The notes: generated by a model from the sequence alone, not told the origin. Counted from the stretch's first letter, positions 41,474 through 50,403 are shown. The stretch: 64,000 nt of DNA from Methylobacterium sp. J-030 (GCF_022829545.1 NZ_JAKSYM010000150.1:1-64000); one strand, 5' to 3'. Numbers and translations: made by a program.

Positions 41474-42037
41474 TTGAGCGACATAGATACATATCTCGAC
41501 GAAAAGCGGCGAGCGCTCGCTGCACGAAACGCACGGATACGGCGCGGAGAGATCTCCGCCGTACCCTTGAGCGCACGGGTGGCAGTGGAGGGCGGCAGCG
41601 GCGTGCGCCGGATCGCGATCCGCCGGCACGCCATCGTCTCCGACAGCCTGCCCGATTTTGCCGGATTCGACCTCGGACCCGGATCGCCCGAGCTTCAACT
41701 CGGCGTCCTCGGCTCTTGCCTCGCCCACACCGTCTTAATCCAAGCCGCCCTTCAAGAATTGGCGATCGACACCATCGAGGTCGAGGTCATCGCGACTTTC
41801 GATTCGCGCGCTGGCGCGGAAGGCTTCGAGGACATCCCCGTGCATCCGCAGGACATAGCCTTCGAGGTCCGTCTCCAATCGCCCGCTGACCCAGCCAGGA
41901 TTCAGGCGCTTCAGGCGGCAGTCGAGAAGACCTATCCAATCCTCAACCTGCTGCGCCTGCCGCAGTCGGTACGCGCACGCTTCGCGGTCGCCGCACCGCT
42001 CGAGCCAGATGTAACCCGGACGGAGAGTTTCGCATGA
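41474..42037 (+). CDS. OsmC-family protein lacking the second cysteine
   Basis: A 187-residue protein with an OsmC fold. The peroxidatic cysteine is C82 in GVLGSCLAHTVLIQAALQ. In most OsmC/Ohr proteins a second cysteine lies in a C-P motif in the later helix; here that site reads EKTYPILNLL, with Tyr in place of Cys, and no other cysteine exists. Classical two-Cys hydroperoxide reduction is therefore doubtful. It starts with TTG. Its stop overlaps the next gene's ATG by 4 bp, tying it to a sulfonate-binding protein. Confidence 0.78.
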   Translation: MSDIDTYLDEKRRALAARNARIRRGEISAVPLSARVAVEGGSGVRRIAIRRHAIVSDSLPDFAGFDLGPGSPELQLGVLGSCLAHTVLIQAALQELAIDTIEVEVIATFDSRAGAEGFEDIPVHPQDIAFEVRLQSPADPARIQALQAAVEKTYPILNLLRLPQSVRARFAVAAPLEPDVTRTESFA

Positions 42038-42990
42038 TGCTCACAAGACGCCGACTCTCAGCCTTATTCCTCGGCGTCGGCCTTTCTTTGACGACGGGGG
42101 CGATCGCGCAGGAGGCCGCACCAAAGGAGTTCCACATCGGCTACCAGAAGATCGGATTGATCGTGGTCGCGCGCCAGCAGGGAGCGATCGAGAAGCGCTT
42201 GGCGGCGCAGAGCACCAAGGTGCAGTGGGTCGAGTTCCAGGCCGGGCCGCCGCTGCTTGAGGCGCTCAACGCGGGCAGCATCGACTTCGGCTATACCGGC
42301 GACGCCCCGCCAATCTTCTCGCAGGCGGCGGGCGGAAACCTCGTCTATGTCAGCGCTGCCGCACCATCCGGCGACGGCGAGGCCATCCTGGTCAAAGAAG
42401 ACTCGGCCATCCACTCCATCGCGGACCTAAAGGGCCGCAAGGTCGCGGTCGGGCGGGGTACAAGTGCGCACAACCTCCTCGTCGCCGCGCTGGAAAAGGC
42501 CGGCCTGAACTTCTCTGATGTAACCCCCGCCTATTTGTCACCGGCCGATGCCGGCTCGGCCTTCGCCAACGACAGCGTCGACGCTTGGGCGATCTGGGAC
42601 CCGTACTTCGCCATAGGGCAGGCTCGTAACAGAACGCGGGTGCTGACGACCTCCGGCCGGACGATCGACGTCTCGGCCTACTTTCTGGCCAACAGGACCT
42701 TCGCTGGGAAGTACCCCGGCGTCATCGCAGGCACGCTCACGGCCCTCTCCGAGACGGCATCCTGGGCAGACGCACATCGCGACGAGGTCGCACGGGCCCT
42801 CGCCTCCGTCACGGGCATTCCCTACGAGATTCAGAAGGTTGCGGCGGACCGGACGCAATTTGCCGTCCACCCGCTCTCAGACGCGATCCAGTCAAGTCAG
42901 CAAGCAACGGCGGACCGTTTTCACCGCCTTGGGCTGATTCCAAGGGCGATCAACGTGAGGGATGCCGTGTGGGCCCCTCCGCCGACCTGA
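42034..42990 (+). CDS. ABC substrate-binding protein, aliphatic sulfonate type
   Basis: A 318-residue SsuA-like protein with signal LSALFLGVGLSLTTGAIAQ, then FHIGYQKIGLIVVARQQGAI, EALNAGSIDFGYTGDAPPIF and DLKGRKVAVGRGTSAHNLLV. DSVDAWAIWDPY is a typical family segment. It is translationally coupled to the OsmC gene. No transporter core follows, so it should share the SsuBC pump. This is the fourth sulfonate-type binding protein in the window. Confidence 0.9.
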   Translation: MMLTRRRLSALFLGVGLSLTTGAIAQEAAPKEFHIGYQKIGLIVVARQQGAIEKRLAAQSTKVQWVEFQAGPPLLEALNAGSIDFGYTGDAPPIFSQAAGGNLVYVSAAAPSGDGEAILVKEDSAIHSIADLKGRKVAVGRGTSAHNLLVAALEKAGLNFSDVTPAYLSPADAGSAFANDSVDAWAIWDPYFAIGQARNRTRVLTTSGRTIDVSAYFLANRTFAGKYPGVIAGTLTALSETASWADAHRDEVARALASVTGIPYEIQKVAADRTQFAVHPLSDAIQSSQQATADRFHRLGLIPRAINVRDAVWAPPPT

Positions 42991-43030
42991 TCGCTTTGAA
43001 TGTATCATGGTCAAGCTGGACAGTTGAACG

Positions 43031-44059
43031 ATGAACCCCCGTCGCCTCAGCGAAGCGGCAGCCCTCGCCGCGGTCGTTCTCGCCGGTGTGCTGATCCTCG
43101 CCCACAACGTCAGGGGAATGGCCGATGTCACGCTCCTCAACGTGTCCTATGATCCGACCCGCGAACTCTACGAGCGACTCAATCCGAGCTTCGAGTCGGC
43201 CGATGCTCGGGCCGAGGGCCACACAATCCACATTCGTCAGTCGCACGGCGGATCCTCGCGTCAGGCGCGAGCCGTGATCGCCGGAGAGGAAGAGGCCGAC
43301 GTCGTGACCCTCGGGCTGCCCTCTGATGTCGATGGGCTGGCCAAGCGCGGGCTCGTGGGGCAGGACTGGGCAGCGCAGTTTCCGAACCGGGCCGTACCCT
43401 ATACCTCCACGATCGTCTTCGTGGTCCGCGCCGGCAACCCGAAGGCTGTGCATGACTGGCCCGACCTCGTCCGCGAAGGGGTCGAGGTGGTGACACCCGA
43501 CCCGAAAAGCTCCGGAAACGGCAAGCTCAGCGTGCTGGCAGCCTGGGGTTCGGTGGTCACCCGCGGCGGCGACGCCGCCGCCGCTCACGACTACCTACAG
43601 GCGCTCTACGCCCACGCCGTCGGTCTCAATCCGGGCGCGCGCGGCGCAGCCGACACCTTCGCGGTCGAGCGGGTCGGCGACGTACATCTGACCTGGGAGA
43701 ACGAGGCGATCCGCGAGGTCGCAGCCTCGAACGGGGCACTCCAGATCGTCTATCCGCCGGTGAGCATCCTGGCCGAACCCTCGGTCGCGGTGGTCGAGAC
43801 CAACGCGCACCGGCACGGCTTAACAACTGAGGCCAAGGCTTATCTTGCCTACCTCTTTACCGAGTCCGCCCAGGAGACGATTGCTGACCTCGGCTACAGG
43901 CCGACGAACCTTAAGGTCCGCGACCGTCACACTGACAGACTGCCGCCACTGACCCTGTTCCCGGTTACAGCAATCGCGCGGGACTGGGCGGACGCGCAGC
44001 AGCGCTTTTTCGCCGAGAACGGCGTCCTCGACACCCTTCACCGCCCGAAGACGCAGTAG
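43031..44059 (+). CDS. Sulfate/thiosulfate-binding protein (Sbp/CysP family)
   Basis: A 342-residue periplasmic protein: hydrophobic leader AAALAAVVLAGVLILAHNV, then VTLLNVSYDPTRELYERLNP, IRQSHGGSSRQARAVIAGEE, ADVVTLGLPSDVDGLAKRG and PDPKSSGNGKLSVLAAWGS, all standard Sbp motifs. CysT, CysW and CysA do not follow; a SulP permease does. It either feeds a CysTWA system elsewhere or has a sensing role. Confidence 0.9.
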   Translation: MNPRRLSEAAALAAVVLAGVLILAHNVRGMADVTLLNVSYDPTRELYERLNPSFESADARAEGHTIHIRQSHGGSSRQARAVIAGEEEADVVTLGLPSDVDGLAKRGLVGQDWAAQFPNRAVPYTSTIVFVVRAGNPKAVHDWPDLVREGVEVVTPDPKSSGNGKLSVLAAWGSVVTRGGDAAAAHDYLQALYAHAVGLNPGARGAADTFAVERVGDVHLTWENEAIREVAASNGALQIVYPPVSILAEPSVAVVETNAHRHGLTTEAKAYLAYLFTESAQETIADLGYRPTNLKVRDRHTDRLPPLTLFPVTAIARDWADAQQRFFAENGVLDTLHRPKTQ

Positions 44060-44065
44060 GTTTGC

Positions 44066-45865
44066 ATGAGCGCCTCATCGCTTCCCGCCACGGGCCCTGC
44101 GGACGTGCCGGCGCGTCGTCCAGTCTGGTGGCCGGCGTACGGCGCCGCGGAGGCGCGGCGCGACGTCGTCGCGGGGCTGACGGTTGCAGCCATCTCGCTG
44201 CCGCAGGGCATGGCCTACGCGCTGCTCGCCGGGATTGATCCGCGCTACGGGCTCTACTCGGCGATCGTGATCACGCTCGTGGCCTCGATCCTCGGCTCGT
44301 CCTCGCACCTCATCAATGGACCAACCAGCGCGATCTCGTTGCTCGTCTTCTCCGCTCTCAGCCACTTCGATCCTGACGCTCGCGGGCAGACCGCGGAGGC
44401 GATGTTCCTGCTCGGCGCGCTGGTCGGGGCGATTCAGATCTTGATCGCCGTCTTCCGCCTCGGGGACCTGACCCGCTACATCTCGGAATCGGTGATCCTC
44501 GGCTTCATGGCGGGTGCCGCCGCGCTCCTCGCCCTCAGCCAGATCAGCAACGCGCTCGGCCTGAGGAGTCGCGGGCACGGCGACCAGAACGTGCTTGTCC
44601 GGCTCTGGCTCACGGTCACCGAGGGCGGCCCGGTAAGCGGCAAGGCGTTGACGCTCAGCCTCGGCGCTGTCGCGCTCGCACTCCTAATGCGGCGGGTCGT
44701 GCACCGATATCGCCTGCCGCAGATCGACATGCTGGCGGCGCTGGTCGCGACGGCGACCTTCGCCTACCTCGCCGGGTGGACGGCCGTCGGCCCAGATGGA
44801 AGGTCTGCGGTCGGCGTCGCGGGCGTGGTGCCGGCGAGCCTGCCGAGCTTCCACATCGCCCAGGTACGGGCCGCATGGCTCCCGGACCTCGCTGGCAGCG
44901 CGCTGGCTATCGCCTTCATGGGCCTGCTCGAGGCGCTGGCTATCGCCAAGTCGATCGCGCACGAGACCCGCCAGCCCCTCGACTACAATCGGCAATGCTT
45001 GGCAGAAGGTGCAGCGAACCTCGTCGGCGGCTTCTTCCAGTGCCTGCCGGGCTCGGGTTCCCTATCGCGCTCGGCGATCAACTACCAGGCTGGAGCGCGC
45101 ACGCGCTTCTCCGGCGTGGTAGTCTCGCTCGCGGTCGCCGCCGCGCTCCTCACCCTCGCGCCGCTGACGCAGTTCTTCCCGAAGGCCGCGCTGGCGGGTT
45201 TGCTGTTCGTGACGGCTGCACGCCTGATCGACATGAAGCGGCTCGCCTATGCGTTCCGCGCCTCGAACTACGATGCCGGTCTCGTGATGGCCACAGCCCT
45301 GTCCGCTCTTACGATCGGGGTCGAGTTCTCGATCCTGGTCGGCGTGGCGCTCTCGATCTTGCTGTTCGTCCCGCGAGCAGCGAAGCTGAAGGATTCCGAA
45401 CTTATCGTCACGACCGAAGGTGTGATCCGCGAGCGAGTAGCGGGCGACCCACCGGCCCGCGACCTAATCGTCATCGACCTTGAGGGTGAACTCTTCTTCG
45501 GCGCGGCACCGGATTTGGAGCAGGCGCTCGGCCGGGCCTTGAGCCGGGCCCGCGCGGAGAACATCACGCAGATCGTGGTGCGCCTCAAGCGCGTGCGCCA
45601 TCCCGACGTGGTCTGCCTTGAGGTGATCGAGCAGTTCCTGCGCGACGCCGGGAAGGCGTCCGTGACGGTGCGGCTCGCTGGCGCGCAGCCGGACTTTCTG
45701 GCGCTCGTGGCGCGGCTGCGCTTCGCGGCTTGGTTCCCGGCGGAACGCATCCTCCCGGAGGTGGACGACCGGGATTCTGCGACGATCAAGGCCGTGCGCC
45801 AGACTTACGCCGCGCTCGAAGCCGGGCGTGGGACCGGGGATAGCAAGCTGTATTACCTCGTCTGA
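44066..45865 (+). CDS. SulP-family anion (sulfate) permease with STAS domain
   Basis: A 599-residue protein. The transmembrane part opens with the SulP signature ISLPQGMAYALLAGIDPRYG and has a later GSGSLSRSAINYQAGARTR segment. The C-terminal ~120 residues form a STAS domain (RDLIVIDLEGELFFGAAPDL). It lies six bases after the sulfate-binding protein. SulP proteins exchange or symport sulfate and other oxyanions. Import of sulfate or export of sulfate made from sulfite are both possible. Confidence 0.92.
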   Translation: MSASSLPATGPADVPARRPVWWPAYGAAEARRDVVAGLTVAAISLPQGMAYALLAGIDPRYGLYSAIVITLVASILGSSSHLINGPTSAISLLVFSALSHFDPDARGQTAEAMFLLGALVGAIQILIAVFRLGDLTRYISESVILGFMAGAAALLALSQISNALGLRSRGHGDQNVLVRLWLTVTEGGPVSGKALTLSLGAVALALLMRRVVHRYRLPQIDMLAALVATATFAYLAGWTAVGPDGRSAVGVAGVVPASLPSFHIAQVRAAWLPDLAGSALAIAFMGLLEALAIAKSIAHETRQPLDYNRQCLAEGAANLVGGFFQCLPGSGSLSRSAINYQAGARTRFSGVVVSLAVAAALLTLAPLTQFFPKAALAGLLFVTAARLIDMKRLAYAFRASNYDAGLVMATALSALTIGVEFSILVGVALSILLFVPRAAKLKDSELIVTTEGVIRERVAGDPPARDLIVIDLEGELFFGAAPDLEQALGRALSRARAENITQIVVRLKRVRHPDVVCLEVIEQFLRDAGKASVTVRLAGAQPDFLALVARLRFAAWFPAERILPEVDDRDSATIKAVRQTYAALEAGRGTGDSKLYYLV

Positions 45866-47268
45866 TGTCGGTGAAGATTATGGGCGGATCAGCCTCAACG
45901 CACGCGGTTCCCCCAGCAGCGCTCCAGCACGCGGCGCGCTCCGTCGAGAATCAGCCCTCGCAGAATGGCGTCGACGCTGTCTTGCCCGCAGCCCGGCTCC
46001 TAGTGCTCGGGCTCCAGCACGTGTTGGTGATGTACGCCAACGCGATCGCGGTGCCCCTGATCATCGGAGGCGCCCTGAAGATGCCGAAGGATCAAATCGC
46101 ACTCCTAATCAACGCCGATCTATTCGCCTGCGGGATCGCCACGCTGATCCAGACGATCGGTCTGGGCCCGTTCGGCATCCGCCTCCCGGTGATCATGGGC
46201 GTCACGGCGGTCGCGATCCAGCCGATGCTCGCCATGGCGGCGATGCCGGGCGTCGGACTCGACGGCATCTACGGCGCCGTCATCGCGGGCGGCGTCTATG
46301 GGCTGCTGGTGGTCCCCCTCGTCGGACGGCTGATGCGCTTCTTCCCGCCCGTCGTCACCGGCACGATCCTGACGATGATCGGTATCGCTCTCACACGCGT
46401 CGCCGTCGGCTGGGCCGGCGGCGGCGCGGGCACCGCCGATTTCGGAGCGCCGGGCACCATCGTTGTCGCTGCCGGCGTGCTCACCGCGGTCCTGCTCTTG
46501 GCCCGCTTCGGCCCCGGATTCCTGGCGAACATCGCGGTGCTTCTCGGGATCGGCCTCGGCTACGGCGCGACCCTCGCGCTGGGATGGACGACCTTCGACG
46601 GCATCGGCGCGGAGCCATGGCTTCGGGTCGTGCTGCCGCTGCAATTTGGCACCCCGAGCTTCCACCTCGTGCCCTGCCTGATCATGTGTCTCGTGATGAC
46701 CATCGTCTTCATCGAGGCGACCGGGATGTTCCTGGCCCTCTCCGTTATGACTGGGCGTCCGGTCAGCACCGAGGATATCCGGCGCGGTCTGAGAGCCGAC
46801 GCGCTCGGCACGCTGATCGGTGGGCTGTTCAACACGTTTCCCTACCTGTCCTACTCGCAGAACGTCGGCCTCGTCGGTCTTACCGGCGTGCACAGCCGCT
46901 GGGTCTGCGCGACCGCGGGCGGGATCATGCTGCTGCTCGGCCTCGTCCCGAAGATCGCCTTCGTAGCCGCCTCGATCCCGCAGCCGGTCCTCGGCGGGGC
47001 GTCCCTAGTGATGTTCGGCATGGTCGCGGCGACCGGCATCCGCATCCTGGCGCAGGTCGACTACACGCGACCGGGCGGCCGCGACGCGCTGATCATTGCC
47101 GTGTCCCTCGGCCTTGGCCTGATCCCGATCGTGCAGCCGGCCTTCTTCCGAGCCGTGCCCGACACCCTACAGCCGATCGTGAAGGATCCGATCCTGCTCA
47201 CCGCGATCGCGGCGATCGCCCTCAACGCACTGCTCGGCTCAACCGGGACCGCGGCGAGATCGGACTGA
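45865..47268 (+). CDS. NCS2-family nucleobase:cation symporter (uracil-xanthine permease)
   Basis: A 467-residue permease with the NCS2 layout: RLLVLGLQHVLVMYANAIAV near the N-terminus, a GPFGIRLPVIMG helix, the signature FIEATGMFLALSVMTGRP in the second half and FNTFPYLSYSQNVGLVGLTG. It normally carries xanthine, urate or uracil. Its ATG shares a base with the SulP stop (TGATG), so it is part of the sulfate operon, an unusual partner. Purine substrate is family knowledge; the link to sulfur is unexplained. Confidence 0.92.
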   Translation: MSVKIMGGSASTHAVPPAALQHAARSVENQPSQNGVDAVLPAARLLVLGLQHVLVMYANAIAVPLIIGGALKMPKDQIALLINADLFACGIATLIQTIGLGPFGIRLPVIMGVTAVAIQPMLAMAAMPGVGLDGIYGAVIAGGVYGLLVVPLVGRLMRFFPPVVTGTILTMIGIALTRVAVGWAGGGAGTADFGAPGTIVVAAGVLTAVLLLARFGPGFLANIAVLLGIGLGYGATLALGWTTFDGIGAEPWLRVVLPLQFGTPSFHLVPCLIMCLVMTIVFIEATGMFLALSVMTGRPVSTEDIRRGLRADALGTLIGGLFNTFPYLSYSQNVGLVGLTGVHSRWVCATAGGIMLLLGLVPKIAFVAASIPQPVLGGASLVMFGMVAATGIRILAQVDYTRPGGRDALIIAVSLGLGLIPIVQPAFFRAVPDTLQPIVKDPILLTAIAAIALNALLGSTGTAARSD

Positions 47269-47305
47269 ACTCGGAACCGCGGCCCGTGTCAGGGTCGGGC
47301 TGGCA

Positions 47306-47953
47306 TCAGGCCGGCGCGGACAGGTCCGGCAGCGTGATCGGCGCCGCAGACCCGTTGATAGCGGCCTCCAGCAGGTCAAGCCGATCCTGACCCCAGAACG
47401 GCTCGTCGCGGTAGAAGTAGAACGGGGCGCCGAATACCTGCCGCCCGATGGCCTCGCGGGTCAGGCCGGCCTCCCGCTCGCGCAGATCCTCCTCCTCGAC
47501 GCGATGCAGGAGGCGACCGCCGTCGAGCCCATTCTCTTCCGCCAGGCGCCGGACGGTATCGGGATCGCCAACGTCGCGCTCGTCGGCCCAGACCGCCTTC
47601 AGGCCGGCATGAACGTAGGCCGCGACGTCGCTTCCTTGGTCGAGCGCCGCCAGCAACACGCGATGGGCCAGCGAGGGGTCGGCAGGGTAGTACTTCGGAT
47701 GCAGGACCAGCGGGATGCCGCGGATCTGACGCCAGCGCTGCATCTCCACGAGCCGATAGGCCTGCCGCTGCAGGGGGCGCTCCTTGACGGGTTTGCCGCC
47801 GCCCGCCGCGAAGACGGCGAACAAGTCGACGGGTTTGTACAGGACGCGCGCGTCGGTTCGGTCCACAAGGTCGCGGAATGCAAGGCTTCCGACGTAGGAC
47901 CACAGCGATAGGAAGCTGAAGTAGTACTCGATTTTGCGCTCAGCGAGAGCCAT
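47306..47953 (-). CDS. 2-hydroxychromene-2-carboxylate isomerase / DsbA-family (GST kappa-like)
   Basis: A 215-residue thioredoxin-fold protein with the HCCA isomerase opening KIEYYFSFLSLWSYVGSLAF (serine replaces the CxxC pair) and a helical insert followed by EAIGRQVFGAPFYFY and FWGQDRLDLLEAA. Members isomerise naphthalene-pathway intermediates with glutathione, or act as GST-kappa-like enzymes. It is convergent with the NCS2 gene and stands alone. The true substrate is not indicated by context. Confidence 0.87.
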   Translation of the reverse strand: MALAERKIEYYFSFLSLWSYVGSLAFRDLVDRTDARVLYKPVDLFAVFAAGGGKPVKERPLQRQAYRLVEMQRWRQIRGIPLVLHPKYYPADPSLAHRVLLAALDQGSDVAAYVHAGLKAVWADERDVGDPDTVRRLAEENGLDGGRLLHRVEEEDLREREAGLTREAIGRQVFGAPFYFYRDEPFWGQDRLDLLEAAINGSAAPITLPDLSAPA

Positions 47954-48058
47954 GAGGGACCGTCCGGGAGAAGAGGCTCGTCGGATGGAGCCGCTGGCTT
48001 CATTTGTACCGGTAATGGCGCCACGGTTCTATCGACTGCGGCCGACCGGAAGCTGCGA

Positions 48059-48139
48059 TCATCGCCGGCCAACCGCGACGGCGAGCTTGCTGGTAGCGCG
48101 CGAGTCGCGCTTCAAGATAGCCGTAGATTTCTCGGTCAT
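48059..48139 (-). CDS. Possible 26-residue peptide ORF
   Basis: An ATG preceded by GGAGGTAGGCGG, an excellent ribosome binding site, opens a 26-codon basic peptide (MTEKSTAILKRDSRATSKLA and six more). It lies about 100 bp upstream of the HCCA isomerase gene on the same strand. It may be a leader peptide, a small protein or the start of a frameshifted gene. Confidence 0.3.
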   Translation of the reverse strand: MTEKSTAILKRDSRATSKLAVAVGRR

Positions 48140-48264
48140 CCGCCTACCTCCGACCACGCCGGCCAGCGCGGCTTACAGCGGTTCGTCACGGACCGATCGC
48201 TCAAACGGGTCCGAACATCGGCGCGATACCGGACGATAGCCCGGTGAATCTCGATCCGCTCCCG

Positions 48265-48431
48265 TCAGGGTCTCACATCCGACCTGGGGTCCTGCTCTCG
48301 GCTGTCGGGCTCGCTGTCGAGGTAGCGCTGCGCCCAATCCTCGAACTCGGGCGGTGACAGCCGGTCTCGGGATCAGCGATCCTGTGGTGCTCCTCGCGCG
48401 GGTCTATCGGTTCGGCCGGCGTGGTCAGCAT
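48265..48431 (-). pseudogene. Small hypothetical gene, possibly frameshifted
   Basis: An ATG with AGGAAG upstream opens MLTTPAEPIDPREEHHRIAD. The protein-like reading then continues in another frame as PPEFEDWAQRYLDSEPDSRE and ends at 48265. Joined, the frames give an acidic protein of about 55 residues. No family is recognised. Confidence 0.3.
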
Positions 48432-48492
48432 GGCGTCACTTCCTGCTGGATTAGCGAGGAGTTTGAGATGGAAGGCGCCCGATGTCAGCGTT

Positions 48493-48520
48493 GAACGCTT
48501 CGGCCATGACCGAAGCGTTC
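48493..48520. repeat. Perfect 11-bp palindrome upstream of the ArsR-like gene
   Basis: GAACGCTTCGG, a six-base spacer CCATGA, then CCGAAGCGTTC. It ends 39 bp before the ATG of the ArsR-type regulator, the position expected for an autoregulatory operator. No T run follows, so it is unlikely to be a terminator. Confidence 0.6.
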
Positions 48521-48559
48521 CGTCGTGATCGGCGAACGCCGAGGGCCTATGGTTGTGCG

Positions 48560-49261
48560 ATGACCAACGCTGCCAGCCTATCCGTGACTGCGGCCCTGAT
48601 CGGAGATCCCGCTCGGGTCAACATCCTCACGGCCCTGCTCGACGGTCGGGCTCTGACGGCAACGGAGCTCGCCTAAACGGCGGGCATCACGGCGGAGACC
48701 GCGAGCGGCCACCTCGGGAAGCTTGTCGAGGGGCGCTTGCTGGGCGTCGTCGTGCAGGATCGTCGCCGTTATTTCCGGCTCGCCTCACCCGAGGTCGCAT
48801 GGATGCTAGAGACCATCCTGGTGGTGGCGGCAGCGGGACCGGAGGCGACTAGGCTACGCGCGACGCCCCGGGTCAGACCGGAGCTGCGTGAGTCCCGAAC
48901 CTGCTACGACCATCTTGCCGGACAGCTCGGTGTCGCCATCGCCGACGCTCTCTTAACGCGCGGCCTGATCGAGTTGGGTGACGAGGCCGGCGAGGCGACA
49001 GAGGCCGGTCGCGCGTGGCTCGCACGGTTCGGCGTGTCGGTCGAGCCCGTCGGCAAATCCATGCGGATGTTCTGTCGCCCCTGTCTGGACTGGAGCGAAC
49101 GGCGACCGCACCTCGCCGGCCGTCTTGGGGCTGCGCCGTGCAACCGATGCGAGGAGCTGGGCTGGATTGATCGAGCCCGGGAAGGGCGGATCGTGACCGT
49201 CACCGAATCCAGCCGGAGCGGGTTCGCGGACGCGTTCGCGTATCGCATGTCAGGAGGGTGA
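48560..49261 (+). pseudogene. ArsR-family winged-helix regulator interrupted by TAA
   Basis: The frame starts MTNAASLSVTAALIGDPARV and reads ALTATELA, then TAA at 48674-48676, and continues without shift as TAGITAETASGHLGKLVEGR through to 49261. The stop lies inside the HTH between the two recognition helices. The rest is intact (a CRPCLDWSERRPHLAGRLG segment with a CxxC-like site, then CNRCEELGW), and the whole would be 233 codons. A single base change explains the break, so this is a recent pseudogene or a sequencing error. Confidence 0.8.
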
Positions 49262-49381
49262 GGGTCTAGCTATCAGCTGGTGTCCGCTTTCAACGTCAAA
49301 CGGAGTGCGCATTGAATGACCGGAAAGGGCGCAACGCCGAACGTCCGGTTCCGGTCGTTAAGCCAACTTCCGCTTGCCACC

Positions 49382-49553
49382 GAGGCTGTGTGAAAACGCA
49401 GAGGCCCTCCGAAATCGTAGAACAATATTTTATGAGGTAGCCATCCAGGCATCCTGGATGGTGGTGTCGATGCCATTTGGACGCCTGGTCCGGCGCTGCC
49501 CAGAGCATTCGAGGGGAGATTCCTCTACCGGCTCCGCGTTTTCACACACCCTC
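49382..49553. mobile_element. MITE-like element with 22-bp terminal inverted repeats
   Basis: The left end GAGGCTGTGTGAAAACGC and the right end, read in reverse complement, agree at 20 of 22 positions. They enclose 172 bp with no transposase, and CCACC occurs on both flanks as a possible target duplication. Inside lies a perfect hairpin (CCATCCAGG, CAT, CCTGGATGG at 49441-49461). It is probably an internally deleted insertion sequence. Confidence 0.6.
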
Positions 49554-49869
49554 CACCCATTGCGAAAGGTCGGAGAGTCCGCTTCTAGGCAGTCTGGTGT
49601 GCCAGGTTCGGCAGCCTCTGGCCAAAAAACGACCGGTTGGTTTCGGTCTGTTAGGCCTCTGAACCGGACATCGCAGGACGTCGGCTGCCCGCATTATTCG
49701 AAATCCATTGCACAGACAAACGACACAACTTTCCGACAGTCGGAATAGCTCACGGCGTGCATCCCACCCGCGTCGGGAAAGGGATCGGACCCTGTGACAG
49801 TTCTGGCGTTAGGCGCCCCGGCACATCCCTGGGCATCCCTTCCGCGACCTGAGCAGGCTAGCGCTTCTC
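49554..49869. other. Gene-free stretch right of the MITE-like element
   Basis: About 315 bases with no protein-like frame. The bases look like degraded insertion-sequence flanks. The end of the pyrophosphatase gene follows. Confidence 0.4.
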
Positions 49870-50403
49870 CTATGCACCGTCGCCGCGGCGGACGAGCGCC
49901 AACGCGGCCTCAGCATCACCACGCCGGAGCACCTTGAAGTCCTTGTCGGCAAGCTGGTTGTACTGCGCGAAGAACGCCTCGACCTCATCGAGCATGCCCG
50001 GGCGCAGGTCAGATAGCGCGTGGACGTGGGCATGTGTTCGCGCCTTTACCGCCACGCCGATGAGGCGGTCGTTGCGCTCCCACGTTCCGTCACGCTCCCG
50101 CTGCTCCGCCTCGATCACGCCGAGTAGGCGCGCTTCCAGTAGGCAGCCGGGGAAGACTGAGGCATCAAGCAAGATAAGGATGTCGAGCGGATCGCCATCA
50201 GCGCCCCTCGTGGAGGGGATCATGCCGAAATCATACGGGAAGCTCATGCCCTCCGGCAGCACCATCTTGAACTGAAAGGTGCCGAACGCCTCCGAGTAGG
50301 CGTACTTGTTCGGGCTACCTTTGGGCGTCTCGATGATGACGTGGACGGCACCCTCGTTGCCGAAGGTGGGCAGGCGGCTCAGGAGCGCGGCAGGCTGAGA
50401 CAA
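49870..50403 (-). CDS. ppa: Inorganic pyrophosphatase (family I)
   Basis: A 177-residue family I PPase. The metal-binding motif DGDPLDILILLD is at about 69-80, preceded by PYDFGMIPSTRG; the N-terminal VHVIIETPKGSPNKYAYSEA carries the substrate lysine and arginine positions of the family (arginine partly replaced). It starts with TTG. It hydrolyses PPi to 2 Pi in the cytoplasm. It is probably an extra copy beside the housekeeping gene, since it lies in an accessory neighbourhood with phosphate-transport genes a few kb away. Confidence 0.9.
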   Translation of the reverse strand: MSQPAALLSRLPTFGNEGAVHVIIETPKGSPNKYAYSEAFGTFQFKMVLPEGMSFPYDFGMIPSTRGADGDPLDILILLDASVFPGCLLEARLLGVIEAEQRERDGTWERNDRLIGVAVKARTHAHVHALSDLRPGMLDEVEAFFAQYNQLADKDFKVLRRGDAEAALALVRRGDGA

